Below, one piece after another: positions 28,101-39,419 of a stretch of DNA of 64,000 nucleotides. Each line of letters opens with the position of its first letter. Positions within the stretch are counted from its first letter, which is position 1. The position numbers and the translations under genes are program-made. This DNA is from Podocnemis expansa (Eukaryota > Chordata > Testudines > Podocnemididae), in assembly GCA_007922195.1 (NCBI GenBank), contig ML681963.1:136962013-137026012 (forward strand), given 5' to 3'. The notes beneath the pieces are model-generated. The model was not told the DNA's origin, did no database searches, and saw only the letters and a list, made by a program, of their open reading frames with translations.

Positions 28101-31100
28101 GGGAAAAAAAAAATCCCACTTCGTCAGACACTTGTTCATACAACAAGGTTTTGATTAACTGTTTTATTGCTAAAAGCCAAAAATGACCAAAATTTCAGTT
28201 AAGAACATTGATATCACAATCTAAAGGAACTCAAGAGCACTCAATACGAAGGATTTCATATTAATTATACTTACATGTTTCCACTCATGCAGGTAAGGAA
28301 GATATATCTTTCCATTTGCATCAACATGCTTTCCCGTCTTAATTGTCATTGAACTAGTTGGTTTGACAAAACAGATTGGGGGATTGAAAGGGTAGGTGTC
28401 CAGTAGCCACAGACATATTGGGATATTGTATGTGTTACCTAAAGAAAGATTAAGAAAAGGTCTGAATTTATACTTCCTTCTCAACTATTTCTGACCTGAG
28501 GGGTTTTTTTGTTTTGTTTTGAAATACTATACTAATAATTGCTACCAACTAAATTATAACATTACTTTAAGATTACAAAATTAACGCATGAACCAAGATC
28601 ATTACACTGAAATATGGGATCTGGAGTACATTGAACTCCATCAAATACATATTTAATACAGAGCCCCTGAGTTAGCCATAAACTCTCTATAACTATTATT
28701 TGCCACAAATAAGGTGTTTTACACATATGACACCTCCCCTATGACAGATTATGAGTTCCTTAGTCCAACTTGCGAGTTGTTTGCAACCCTCTCCCACAGT
28801 TGGCTGTCAGGTTCGGAAACCAAATGCAAGCTCTGAAAACAGTAATGTTTTTAAGTACTGACAGTAGCACCCCACTATCATCAGATTGGTTACTCTAGAC
28901 AGCCTCCATTTAACAGCCTTGAGATAAATACAGCTTGTACATTATGTTGAAATTCCACAGCATAGCAAAACAAACAAATCTTTTAAAATGCTACATAAGA
29001 CAGTAAAGGCTTTTTTTTTTTTTTTTTTTAAAGAGAACAGAAATTACTAACACTGGACAACCTACAATGCCAAACACTCACCCAAATCATTTGAAAACAA
29101 AGGAAAACTATGATGCATACCTCTGTAAGGCACAGGAATGGTTCCAGTGAGGCTCATCAAGTCCCTGGATGAGCCGTCATTAAAAACTGAAAGACGATAT
29201 ACAGTGTTAAATAATTTTTGCTGATTTAGCCTTGCGTTCAAGTTCCATAAACCTTTTACAGACTAGCTTAGAAAAATATATGTTGCTCTTAAGAAAATTT
29301 CTCTTCTCATGTCTTATTACATATCTATAAATTGGTAAATATTTATCCATGGCTGATTAACACCTACAAATAAGTTAATTTTATAGAGAGGAAAGACACT
29401 AAATGCCAATCTCCTTTCCTTACAAAAATAGGAAGGTGTCCTTCACACAAAGCCTTTGTATAATCTGATTATGCAGCCACGTAAATTGCCACATACCTGA
29501 TCTGAATCTAAGCTCTCACTAAAAAAAATTAAATTAAATTTAAAAAGCCCCTCTAGTTCTTATGGTTGCAAAGATGTCTTTCAAAATATTAACTGAATGT
29601 AAATTCAATGCACTAATATCTGCATGCGCCTCCAACTGTCCTGAAACAACAGTTGTAAAAGACACAAACTGTTAATACAGCTCAGTGGAGTGTTAAATTT
29701 GAAGGAAACTGAGGATTCCTTACATGTCAACCCTGTTGGCTGCTTCACTGTAGATCATTTTAAGAGAAATATCAAATTAATGAACTTAATTATAGTTGCA
29801 CATAGTGGTAGACACTGGTATGGTGAAGAGGGGCAAAAAACAGTGGGACAGCTACCTGATACCAGAGTTTGCTGAGGTGAACAGTGAGGAATTCAGTTCC
29901 CCATCCCCCTTTAAATTTGAAAGTCACTTTCACTCCTGCCCAAAAGCTATGGATAGGGTGCAGGGAAAGTTGTCTCTTCCTCCCCAGGAAAAAGCTTCAG
30001 GTTGCCAAAAAACTAAACTGCATCATGTGCCTTCCCATTTGCCAAAGGTGTCACAGGCCCCTTTCCTAAGCTTCTCTTCTGGAAACATCTACAATGCACA
30101 TATACATTTTCAATAGATAAACGTGCAGCATACTGAAAATCTGGAGACAGCATACATTTATTTGCCACACAACCCACAAGGGATACTATACCATTTCTAA
30201 AAAGGAAGGAATACAAAGAGAGGACTTGGGGGATGCAAAGTACTGAGTAATTCTTGAGTTTTTACATACAATTTAGCCTTAATTTTCAACACAGACAGTG
30301 ATCTTGGCTACAATGCATCTTCACTCTTAATATGTCATGAAAAATTAATCTCTCCAGGCACCCTGAATTTTTTATTCTTCAATTCTCAACTCCATCCCAA
30401 CGACAATTATTTTTCTGGTAAAGTGGCATTTAGAATTGAACATAAGAAATTTCACAGGTGCAATCTCAGTAGAAGAAACAAATGCCTCTATGCTGAAGAT
30501 TGTTCCATTTGCAAGTCAAAATGGCATTGACATTTTGAGTACCATATCATAATGCAGAAGCATGTCTAAGGTTAAGTCTGCTATTCTGTACTCAGTCTCT
30601 CTTTCAGGATTATTTCAAGTTCAAAGGGGTAGCCCTGTTAGTCTAGTTCAGTAAAATAACCAAGGAGTCTTGTGGCACTTAAAAACTACTGTATATCATC
30701 ACGTATAAGCTGAGATTTTTGTGCCTGAAAATTGGCTTCAAAACAGCCACTCAGCTTATACTCGGGAGAATACAGTAGACAACCCAGCAGTTTCCCTGAC
30801 CATGCTGCAGGCCAGAGCCCCCGTGTTGCCAGGCAGCCATCTTGGGCAGCTGGCTGGGGCTGGGGCTGGAGGAAGGAGGGACCCCGGCGTCTGGAGCGGC
30901 CAAGTAAGGGGGCCCTGGGGGGAGGGGTCGGCCTGGAAATTGAGAGGGGGGGTTTCGAGGAGCCCAGGGAAGCAGCGACAGGGCCCTGGGATTTGGGGAG
31001 GGGGGGCCTGGGAGAGTGGCAGCAGGGGTCGGGGGTGACGGGGAAAGAGGTGGAAAGGGTGTTGGGGAACAGGGGAGTAACAGCAGGAAATTGAGAAGCG

Positions 31101-34100
31101 AGTGGGGGGCAACAGTGAGGAAAGGGCAGAGGAGGGAGCAGCAGGGGGCAGCAGTGAGGGAAGGGCGGCACAGAGGGGCAACAGCAGGAAACTGAGAAGT
31201 GAGGAAAGGGCAGAGCAGAGGGGCAGCAGGGGTGACAGCAGTTAGGAAAGGACAGCAGGGGGGCAAGGGTAAAGCAGCAGCAGAGATTCTGGGGCAGGGA
31301 AGCTGTCAGAAACTCCAGAGGAAGCCAGCAGCAGCGGGTGGGGGGTTAGGGGCCAAGGCCAAAAGGGGACCTCAGCTTATACCTGGGATACCAATTTTTA
31401 GCTTCTTTTTTGGGGCTCAGAATTGGGGGGTTGGCTTATGCCCGGATCAGCTTATACCTGAGTATATACGGTAACAAATTTATCGCATGAACTTTCATGG
31501 GAGAAAATCCCAATTCGTCAGATGCTCTTAAGATGGAGAACTTACCAAATGGGAGGAAAATAAACACAGGAAAATGTAGCATCATCAGATGGAATGATCA
31601 GATGATGCCACAGCACACCTCGTAGCTGAACTTTGTACTCCCCCCCACCACTTCAGATTTGAAGATAATTTATACCTTTAAGTATGGGTACCCACATGGC
31701 CCCATAATAAGCCAACATATTTACGGCTGATTTAGAACACCACTTCCTCAAGTTTCATCCCAAAGCACCACTCCTCCATTTACACTACATTGATGGTATC
31801 TTCCTCATCTGGACCCACAGTAGGGATGCCCTCAAAGATTTCCACAGAGATTTCAACAATTTCCACTTCACAAATAAAACTGAGCCTGGAATGTTCCACA
31901 AAAGAGGTCCACTTTCTGGACACTGCAGTGTAAATTAGTGATGGACACAAACCACCACCCTATACTGAAAACCTGCAGCTTGCTATAGTTACCTACGTAC
32001 CTCGCGCTTTCATCCAGGACACATCACACAGTTTATTATCTACCGCCAAGCCCTACAATATAACTGCATTTGCTCTGATTCCTCAGATAGAGACAGACGC
32101 TTTTAAGATCTCTATCAAGCTTTCTTAAAACTACAATTCCCACCCATAGAAGCGAAGAAACTGAGTGACAGAGCCAGATGGGTACCCAGAAGTCAACTAC
32201 TACAGGAGAAGTCCAAGAAAGAAAAGCAACAGAACTTCACTGGTCATCATCTGCAACCCCCAAGTCAGACCTGTACAGCACATCATCAAGGATCTACAAC
32301 CTATTCTATAAAACAATCCCTCACTCTCTCAAGCCTTGGGAGATAGACCTCTCCTTGCTTACAGATAGGCCCCACCCCAACCTCACACAGATACTCACCA
32401 GCAACTACAGAGCAAACAACAGAAATATAAAAGTAGGCATATCTCTGCAACAAACCCTGTTAAAAGCCTTGCACATGTATCTGTACAGAAGACACCATCA
32501 CAGCACCTAATCAATCCAGCTACTCCATCAAGGGCTCATTCACCTGTTCATCCACCAGTTTGATTTATACCATCTTTTGCCAAAAATGCCTGCCCTCCCT
32601 CCCTCACCTTACATATTGGACAAACAGGATAGTGTCTGCCCAAAAGCCTGCTATCAGGAATAACATTAAAAAAGCAGTAGGGGAACACTTCATTCTCCCT
32701 GTTCATTTCATTGATGATTTGTTAATAGCTGTGCTCAGATAAATGGATAACAAATCAAAGCTTTGAGAACAGGAATTCAAGAAGATTCAATGTCATTGCC
32801 TTATGGTTAAATATGGACTATCGATTCTTTTCTCATTAAAAAAGGTGATACAACCGCACCTTCCTCTACAGGCTGTTCCCCGTTTTTTGACTCGAAACAA
32901 CTGTTTTGATTTGCTCTAACAGTCTGAGCTCATCCTATGACTTTCAGTTCCTTGAATTTACTTTACTCCCATTCTGTAAGTTTCCCATCTTCAAAGCATC
33001 TGAGGAAGTGCGATTTTCTCCCACAAAAGCTTGTGCAATAAATAAATTTGTTAGCCTTTAAAAGTGCCACAGGACTTCAAGGTTATTTCAGGTTCTCTCT
33101 CACTGGTAAAGATTTTAGATTAATCCCCCACACCTTCTAGTCTGCATTTTTTCAAGGTAAAACAGTTATTTTCTACCTGTTTTTAACTGCTCTAAGGCTC
33201 TGTATATTTCTCAGTCTTTACAGTTTCTCCCAATTTAGAGGTCTCTGTGAATGTCAATAACAAACTGTGTACTCCCTCATGTGTATTTTCACACAGAAGT
33301 TAACTAAACCCATACCTAAAACCAGTTCCTGAAGTGCCCCCAGCTCTTTTTCTCTCACCTAATACATTGCAATTTATTGTTTATTTTTTTAAATATAAAC
33401 ATGACAGCAACAATCACTTTTAGGTTAAGAATTAAAAATATTTATAACACACATTAGAAAAGCTTCAAAACTGCTTGTCCTTACAAATGGCAAATGGTTA
33501 TTCCTACCCTAACAATTGTCACAATGTTTTACAGTTAAAAAGACAATTTGGGAAGGTCTATTTACTGTTCTTTACAAACAAATACAAAAATCAGAATATC
33601 TTATAATACAATGGAGATGAATTTTCAATCTTCCCAAAGACTCCAATCAGATGATCACCTGGTTATTCAGTAAAACACAACAGTGTGACCTCTCTGCACT
33701 ACAGGATCAGAAGCTCAGCTCTGAGGGATAAAGCACTCATTGTCAACATTACAGATAAAAAGAATCCCATACACATTTCTTTTTCAATAAGTATTCTCTA
33801 TTGGCAAGCCCCCCCCTCCCGAAGATCCAGTTCTGTCAGAAGAATTTATTTAAGAACAGAACCTCAAATTCTATAGTCTAGTTTCAATCTTCTCCCCTAA
33901 AATACTATTTAACAGAGTAGAAAACAATAAAAAATAAAAAAATTATTACCAGACATATACAACAGTTGCCAGCTAAATTTTGCTAATTGTGAGCTTTAAA
34001 GCTGAAGAAGTGCCATGCAAATACAATATGTATTTAAATCTGCAACAACAGAATATAAGATTTCCTTATGCACAAACTCACCATATGCATCCATTACAGG

Positions 34101-37100
34101 TTTGAGGTCTTTGTACTGGGTAATAACACTGGTGATTTCCTGCACTGTCAGATCTCTGTATTTATACTGGAAAACAAAAGCATTTCATTTCTCTGCACTC
34201 TGAGATAAAAAGCCAAAAGTTTTTATCAGTTCTGTCTTGCACTGTGTTTCTTGTAGATAAGCAAATGTAAAAATCTGTACAGTGAATCACTTATCTATGA
34301 TAGTCAAGCAGGTGTTCTTAATAAAATCATGTTTCTAGTTTGCAAAAATCATATATGTAATTTTATGGTTAAAATTCAGACTAGCCGTAAATCAGAGGAG
34401 TAGAATCAAAGCTGTCCCATGTGGAAAAGACCTAGTGAGTTATCAAGTCTGTTTTACAAGTTCACAACATTTCTTTCCATTAAGCCCTTTTTATTGATAG
34501 TACAAAGCTAAGCATATCTAAGGCAATAATGGGAAAGATGCTAAAAAGCATCTTTGGAGGCTGATTGTGTTTGTTGCTTTAAGAACTCTCTCTCAACCCA
34601 TACAACAAGCATGACAGAGACTGTAATCCTATGCAGTATCTTTGGGGACCATGCTGTGATACAAAACATTTACAATAGTGGGCTAGGGGAACCACATGCA
34701 ATGCTATGGGGTTGGTTGCCGCAACTTCACCAGGAACCAAAAATGTGAGAGTGTGTGTGTGATTAAGGCAGGCCTCGACAAATGTTCCACACACCTAGGG
34801 GCCAGCCCCCAAAACTGAGGCACTTACACAGCTGGCACTGAAGGGCCCCCCTGCTGTCCAAAAGCTGCCACCACTTTCAGCAGTTGTGTGGAGCACAAAA
34901 GACCCCCCTTCGTGGGAAAAAGCTGCTGTGGGAGGTGTGATGGGAAAAGGTAGTGGTGCTGAAAGTCTCAGCATCGCCAGCAACTTTTAGGTGCCGAGGT
35001 AGTTTGCCTCCCCGGATACCATGGCACAGCTAGGCACCAGGGCAAACTCCTGGAGGCCAGGGCTACTTGACACCCAGGATTTGTAGAGCTCTGGATTAAG
35101 GTGCATTCCTCAGGTTGTAAACATCTTCAAAGAGGAACCACGCCATGGGAAGACTGGCATATACTGGTTCCAACCAGGTTGTCCAGATTTCAACAATGGG
35201 CTTTTGGTGTAAAAAGGCTTTTTTTTACTCTGAACCAGCAAACAAATAGAACAGTGGTTCCCAACCTGTGGTCCAGGGACATCCGGGGGTCTGAGGACAT
35301 GTTCCAGGGGGTCCGCAGAGCCTCTCCCTACTAGGGCCGGAATCCAACTGCAGCCCCGATGCTCCCTGGCCAGGGCTGCCTCTCCCCACCCGTGGCCAGA
35401 TCCTGGCAGGGGGATGGGGCCATGGCAGCTCCCCAACAGGGGCAAGGGCAGGGAGCCATAGCTGCCCATGCAGGCCAGATTACTTAATCAGGTGGGGGGG
35501 AAGGTTTTTTTTTTTTTGTGGTAAAAAGGGGCCCCCAGCCTGAAAAAGGTTGAGAACCACTGAAATAGGATCATCCATTCAAGGGAGGATTGGAGTGCTT
35601 TCAGCTGAGGGCTAGAACTGAACTAGAGGGAAGTATTTTTACACTGAAGTTTAATTGTTGTTTGAGGTGTGTAACTGGCATTTGAGAGTGTCCCTTAGAG
35701 AGGGGATAAGGAGAAGACAGAATGATCTCAGTTTCATGGTGGGCGGAGGGAAAAGGGGCTCTATTCCTCCTAAAAATGTCACACACAAGAGTGAAGTCTA
35801 CAAAGAGTTGTGAGACAAGGAATGGCACAGGTAATCCCAGGCTTCCTGGGCACACCAAGTCAACATAGCAACAGCAAAATTGCTGTCTCACTGCCCACCC
35901 CCCCTTGGTATGTGAGGGTCTACTCTCATAATAGCAGGGAGAAGCGGACTTCATAGAGATCTATAAAAACAGGCAGTTGATCACATAATTCAACAGTTCT
36001 CAAACTGTGGTTTATAAACATCAAACTGTTCCCAAACCAGCTGCTTGAAGGCAGCAGAAAGCTAGCTTAGCATATGTCCCTGTCTCATCTCCATCTGCTA
36101 CTTTGCAGCAACAAAGGTAAAATTACACTATTTTCTTCATATCTTCCATGCGAACAATTACTGTACTTGCTACAAGCATGTTATGAGCACCAGTGTGATG
36201 GAGGTATCTGTGCAACTATAAATGGAAGGGGAGAGTCTAACACTAGGAAAAAGTTTCTGAATCCATGTGTATAAACCACAAAGCACTTAATGAATACTAA
36301 TAACATTTAGTAGTCTTAAATTAGTTCTCTCTGATCCTACAATGGTTCATACAAGCAACAGTACTGAAGATCACCTTTTTTAATGTCCCATAATAAGAGA
36401 ATGCTGGCAATGCAACTGCTGACCATCCCAAATCAAATCTTGCAAGAACAGAGATGGTTCTTTCCATTCTATCCACAGCCTTGTCTGTGGAGAAGCTGTG
36501 ACCTAGGAATTAGTTCCCTCTCTGAGCCACAGAAAACACCAACAGATGTTGAGGAATGACTTGGAATGCTTTTTGTCATTCTTTCACCCTCTAAGTTTAG
36601 CATCCAGGACAGTAAAACCAGAAGTGCCTTTAAATTTATCTAATATGGGAGATGAACTGTGAAAAAATGACCAGTGACACCATGCCTGCTACAGTATAAA
36701 AGTTCAATGACTGGGGCATTATCACAGTAAGGAAGAGCTAGTTCCCACCACAAAAAGACTCCTTGCAAGGACTGGGGGCATTGCATGCCTCTAGTCACAT
36801 CATTTAACCTTTCAGTATCAGTTTATTAATAGAATAGTTATAACACTCATCAGCTAAATATGAATATTGTAAAACTTGGTTTGCAGACTGCTTTGAGATG
36901 TTCAGATGAAAGGTGTTGTATGTGTACAGTATTATTTGCACCTGAAATTAGTTGCCATTTCAACTCTAGGGTTGTTTTTTTTTTGTTTTTGTTTTTGTTT
37001 TTGTTTTTTTTAAGGAGACAGAAAAAAGCATTTATCATCATGAAGAAATCTAAGACTCCTTAATGACACACTGCCTAACTGACTTTGAAAACGATGACAT

Positions 37101-39405
37101 TTAAAACTATGAAGTCTTGAAGAATATTATAATTTAATTCAGAGTATTATATCATTTTAATATATGTTGCTCTTTATAGTAATTTCAATTCTCTATGGTG
37201 ACTTAAGATACGTGGGGAGAAACAAAGGGGGAATTTTTAAAGCAGCCTTTAGCACTCTTCACATTTATATGGGGTCACAGAAAATTGAGCTTTAATGCTA
37301 CTTTGATTTCCTCCACCTTCATTTAAAAAACAAAAAAACAAAAGAAAAAACCTGTTGTAGTGACTGCTTTATTATCCTGGTTGTTCAATGACTGATCATA
37401 TCTTATTTCAACTGAAATGCAAATTATAAACTTGGCAACTACTGTTGCCATAAACAGAGCAAACGTCACACTAATCATTCCCATGTGATTTTAAAGATTA
37501 TTCAGACAATTATGAAATACCAATAAACTGATAAATATTATGTACAAAAGAAGAGTTGAGTAAATATTTCTTATTTCTGAGTTAATGATGGACTTTCTCT
37601 AATTTGGAGCTAAAAATAACTATACTGCCTGGTTTCAAATAACTACCAGTTATATCTCCACAGACACATAATACGTCTGGATCCTTTATTTCCCTTTTCA
37701 CTCCTGTTTCTTTTAATAAATAAGTTTTTGAACTAGCAGTTTTCCCTGAGAGTTTTCATCAGTCAATCTGACTGACCATGGGTATTAAGAGGCCACAAAT
37801 ACAGATGCGTTGCAATTAAATTAATAAAGGTTGTTTCACAAATCTAAAAAGATAGTTAAAATTTGAATGCTACTGACTGGCTGATTTCTACAAATTTCAC
37901 AACTGTTAAGTTTATTGGCACTATTTTCTCAATTTTGTACATATGAAGGACATGCACAGCTATTACAACCCACTAATTTTTGGTTCAATCATACGTTCAA
38001 AAATCAATTTGTAAACATAATGGTTTCTTTTTTGTTGTCATTATATACAGCTAGTACAAAGGAAACATTCCATAGCATTCAAAATAATATAAGTCAGCAC
38101 TTTAATGTTGATATGGAAAGTAAAAAAAATGCCCCAGTACAGTTTTGCCCCCCCCCCCTTTTTTTTTTTGTAATAACAGCCTCTGCTATGCAAGTATTTT
38201 TTTGTTGGTCTCTGATGTGATACTTTTAAAAACCGTTTTAATGAGGCAGTAAGTGAACACAAGGCAAGAGCTGTCTCTTTGTTCTACATTTGCACAACGC
38301 TTAGCACAGACGTGGCCAAACTGTGGCTCAGGAGCCACATGTGGATCTTGAATGAAAAAGTATGGCTCGCGGAAGAACATCAGCAAACCAATTTAATAGG
38401 TAAAAGTATATGTCTATATGCCTCACTGCAGCTCTTGAAGATTTAATAATCAACTTGTGTGGCTCTTGAGTTCCATAAGTTTGGCCACCCCTAGCTTAGC
38501 ACAACGTGGGTCCATAAAAAACTAGTTCAATTCCATTTGGCTAAACCAAACCACTACTTCAAAAATCCTCTGCCTCCTAGGTATTGCAACACTTAGTAGA
38601 CGAGTTACTATAATACCTTAGGTTTATCAATAGGGTCTTTCAGTCAAGGAACAAAATAAAACACTTTAAACCACTGTGGGCAAAGGCAACACAGAAGAAC
38701 GAACGATTGCTCAAGGTCACAAAAAAAGTTAGGAGCTAAGGAGTCCTGCCTCCTCAGCGCCACTTCTAGTCTACGGCAGGTGAGCAGGTTCAGCAGGTTA
38801 CCACGACGGCAACTCCCGAGCCAAATCAGACGGCCTGAAGTGCCCAGAGCAGGCGACGCCAGATGGGGACACAATGACTCTCATTGTCAGTGACTCGGCG
38901 ATCAGGTTTCCTCAGGACACGAGCACACAGGGCGGCTTTGCCAGTCGCCAGCACTGGCCGCAGGCGCCGAAGCCGCTGCGGTTTAGGGACCCCCGCCTCA
39001 TCCCCAGGGGCTGAGACGGGTTCCTACCCCAGACGCCCGGGGCTCCGCTGAGGGCGCCGTGGAGCCGGAGGGGCCACATTCAAAGCCGCGGTCCCGGGCT
39101 CGCTGTGGGGACGCACCAAGTGGGAAGGGCGAGGGAGGCCCAGAAAGCCGCGCACCGCCCCCCAGAGACAGGCGAGCAGGGGGCAGCGGCGCTCCCCGCG
39201 CCGGGGCTGGAGAAAAGCTCCCGACACAACAGCGCCTCCCGCCGGGCCGCTCCCGTCCCCACCCAGCGCGGGGCGTCCAGGCCGCGAACCAGGGGCCGGA
39301 GACGGGCGGTTCCGGCCCGGGAGACATTCGGGGGCCCCACAACCCACCAGGCCGCCCGCTTACCTTGGCGAGCATTTTCTTCAGCTGGCTGTCGGACAGC
39401 GCCAT
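16102..39405 (-). CDS. TSG101: TSG101, partial gene (coding exons 1-7 of the usual set)
   Basis: TSG101 is the ESCRT-I subunit whose N-terminal UEV domain binds ubiquitin and PTAP-type late-domain motifs during endosomal sorting, cytokinesis and virus budding. Seven exons join in frame into about 216 residues: the whole UEV domain (residues 1 to about 145) and the Pro/Tyr/Gly-rich linker. The catalytic Cys of active E2 enzymes is replaced by Tyr110. Residues known from human TSG101 to line the PTAP groove (Tyr63, Tyr68, Met95, Val141, Phe142, Ser143) and to contact ubiquitin (Val43, Asn45, Asp46, Phe88) are all present at the same numbers. The coiled coil and steadiness box of the roughly 390-residue family protein are not found in 1-16101, so the gene runs off the left edge. 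UEVLD lies directly upstream in the same orientation. Identification is by recognition of the protein family, not a database search. Confidence 0.97.
18378..18444 (-). CDS. TSG101: TSG101 coding exon 6 (Pro/Gly-rich linker)
   Basis: 67 nt, residues 162-184, reading [20 protein letters not shown] then NPS. The acceptor is TTCTTTAG and the donor GTAACT. Low-complexity Pro/Gly/Tyr sequence is typical of the linker between the UEV and the coiled coil. Confidence 0.94.
19047..19116 (+). mobile_element. CR1 LINE extreme 3' end
   Basis: GGCCTGCACTGCGCAGGAGT, then GACTACATGATCATATTGG and TCTGACCCTTTGAGTCTATG: the terminal segment of a CR1 subfamily, heavily truncated. It lies in TSG101 intron 5. Confidence 0.75.
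21817..21943 (-). CDS. TSG101: TSG101 coding exon 5 (end of UEV, start of linker)
   Basis: 127 nt, residues 120-161. The acceptor is CTCATAG and the donor GTAAGT. It finishes the UEV domain through EEPPVFSRP, which supplies the Val141, Phe142 and Ser143 rim of the PTAP pocket. It then opens the Pro-rich linker and ends in PYQPTGPPN. Confidence 0.96.
22667..22691. repeat. Poly-T tract
   Basis: Twenty-five T after a short C-rich stretch, in TSG101 intron 4. It could be the reversed A-tail of a retroelement, but no body was recognised next to it. Confidence 0.9.
23711..23897. mobile_element. hAT-Charlie/MER5-like MITE
   Basis: The ends CAGTGGTTTTCAAAC and, reversed, CAGTGGTTGTCAAAC match the widespread MER5-type hAT terminus. 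The flanking 8-mers TCTTAGGC and CCTTAGGC match at 7 of 8 positions. It lies in TSG101 intron 4. Confidence 0.75.
24400..25176. mobile_element. hAT-type element carrying a nested MITE
   Basis: Same family as 50927-51280, in opposite orientation. The ends AAGGGGTGTCAAACTCAT and, reversed, CAAGAGTGTTAAACATGTG are inverted repeats. The flanks GCTTACAG and GCTTAAGA share GCTTA. It is split at 24628-25040 by a Harbinger-like MITE. Confidence 0.7.
24628..25040. mobile_element. Harbinger-like MITE full of TAGTTCGAACTA-type palindromes
   Basis: 413 bp. The ends GGCTGTATCTACATTAG and, reversed, GGCTATGTCTACACTGCC are inverted repeats. The 3-bp duplication ATG (24625-24627, 25041-25043) is confirmed by the empty-site paralogue at 50927-51280. 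The interior repeats variants of TTAGTTCGAACTA about ten times. The termini resemble those of the element at 62231-62716. Confidence 0.7.
27175..27459 (+). mobile_element. PLE 3' end fragment
   Basis: Plus-oriented 3' untranslated part and terminal arm of the same family. It shares TTCTGTAAGTT with the 3' region of the copy at 30618-33082. A degenerate ribozyme-like core lies near 27328-27369 (CTGACGA intact, GAAA changed to AAAA). It ends GACTAACATGGCTGCCCCTC. The left boundary is uncertain. Confidence 0.6.
28035..28132 (-). mobile_element. PLE terminal arm fragment
   Basis: A minus-oriented arm (ACAAGGAGTCCTGTGGCAC, then AAAGACTAACAAATTTATTT). It carries a ribozyme-like core at about 28089-28130 in which the stem II loop has become an A run. 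No second arm is seen. It lies in TSG101 intron 4. Confidence 0.65.
28275..28438 (-). CDS. TSG101: TSG101 coding exon 4 (UEV core)
   Basis: 164 nt, residues 65-119, from [11 protein letters not shown] to [10 protein letters not shown]. The acceptor is TTCTTTAG and the donor GTAAGT. It holds Tyr68, Met95 and Phe88 of the ligand-binding surfaces, and Tyr110 at the place of the catalytic Cys of true E2 enzymes. That substitution is the family hallmark of an inactive E2 variant. Confidence 0.97.
29121..29186 (-). CDS. TSG101: TSG101 coding exon 3
   Basis: 66 nt, residues 43-64. The acceptor is TCTTTCAG and the donor GTATGC. It encodes [10 protein letters not shown], then the conserved [10 protein letters not shown]. 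Val43, Asn45 and Asp46 belong to the ubiquitin surface and Tyr63 to the PTAP groove of the human protein. The matching UEVLD exon at 59159-59224 is also 66 nt. Confidence 0.96.
30618..33082 (+). mobile_element. Penelope-like element with inverted terminal arms and decayed RT/GIY-YIG
   Basis: The left arm (30618-30687, continuing 31474-31530) is the reverse complement of the right arm (about 32985-33082). Between them plus-strand coding relics read in order. The RT block has [12 protein letters not shown] (31786-31821), where the catalytic YIDD has become YIDG. Next comes [16 protein letters not shown] with [13 protein letters not shown] (about 32008-32106), characteristic of PLE reverse transcriptases. 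The GIY-YIG-type endonuclease shows IYTIFCQKC and, one frame over, HIGQTG (32565-32630), with VGEHF and DDLLIAVLR further on. Stops and frameshifts disable it. An 8-bp direct repeat TTATTTCA flanks it (30610-30617, 33083-33090). A mariner-type element is nested at 30689-31471. Confidence 0.75.
30689..31471. mobile_element. Tc1/mariner-type non-autonomous element nested in the PLE arm, with GC-rich cargo
   Basis: The left end CTGTATATCATCACGTATAAG and the right end, read in reverse, CCGTATATACTCAGGTATAAG form terminal inverted repeats. TA is duplicated at 30687-30688 and 31472-31473. Removing the 783 bp restores the PLE arm (ACTAACAAATT). The interior from about 30800 to 31370 is G/purine-rich on the plus strand with a CpG-containing patch, quite unlike its surroundings. 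It holds long open frames with no recognisable protein. No transposase is seen. Confidence 0.75.
34082..34166 (-). CDS. TSG101: TSG101 coding exon 2
   Basis: 85 nt, residues 15-42 plus the first base of Val43. The acceptor is TTTTCCAG and the donor GTGAGT. It starts [10 protein letters not shown] and ends in DAY, matching the UEV strand and helix that follow the N-terminal helix. UEVLD has an exon of identical length and phase at 61100-61184. Confidence 0.96.
34769..35093. mobile_element. hAT-type MITE with perfect duplication
   Basis: 325 bp, with ends CAGGCCTCGACAAATGTT and, reversed, CAGAGCTCTACAAATCCTGG. The 8-bp duplication GATTAAGG is perfect (34761-34768, 35094-35101). It lies in TSG101 intron 1, about 600 bp from exon 2. 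Confidence 0.78.
35252..35562. mobile_element. hAT-Charlie-like MITE
   Basis: The ends CAGTGGTTCCCAACCTG and, reversed, CAGTGGTTCTCAACCTTT are inverted repeats. The flanking 8-mers AAATAGAA and AAATAGGA match at 7 of 8. It is only 158 bp to the right of another hAT-type element. Confidence 0.75.
38307..38493. mobile_element. hAT-type MITE with perfect duplication
   Basis: 187 bp, with ends CAGACGTGGCCAAACTGTG and, reversed, TAGGGGTGGCCAAACTTATG. The 8-bp duplication GCTTAGCA is perfect (38299-38306, 38494-38501). It lies about 0.9 kb from TSG101 exon 1, inside intron 1. Confidence 0.8.
39364..39405 (-). CDS. TSG101: TSG101 coding exon 1
   Basis: 42 nt encoding [14 protein letters not shown], the first UEV helix. 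The ATG sits in a good Kozak context (GCCGCC before it, G after), inside a CpG-rich stretch. The exon ends AAG followed by a GTAAGC donor, in phase 0. The human protein starts almost identically, which fixes the start codon. Confidence 0.95.
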
Positions 39406-39419
39406 GGCGGCCGGGCCCC

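Larger units (their letters stand above)
16197..29120 (-). other. TSG101 introns 6, 5, 4 and 3
   Basis: The introns are 16197-18377, 18445-21816, 21944-28274 and 28439-29120, all GT-AG. Outside the listed elements they are AT-rich with nothing recognised. An (ATTAACGC)-like patch near 22270-22320 looks like part of another dispersed repeat, and 25740-27100 holds no recognisable feature. Confidence 0.7.
29187..39363 (-). other. TSG101 introns 2 and 1
   Basis: Intron 2 (29187-34081) contains the PLE and its nested element. Intron 1 (34167-39363) holds three hAT-type elements and the promoter-proximal CpG zone. A hAT-like left end (CAACAGTTCTCAAACTGTGG) near 35991 has no clear partner. 36050-38290 shows only A/T-rich and TTTTTG simple sequence (36975-37010). 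Confidence 0.7.

Noticed and set aside
30751..31266. Overlapping Pro-rich and Gly-rich open frames up to 171 codons
   Set aside because: They lie in the low-complexity interior of the mariner-type element, have no recognisable domain and occur in several frames and both strands at once, as GC-rich non-coding DNA does.
35601..35954. 117-codon minus-strand frame
   Set aside because: No recognisable motif, no splice context, and it sits in TSG101 intron 1 next to MITEs.
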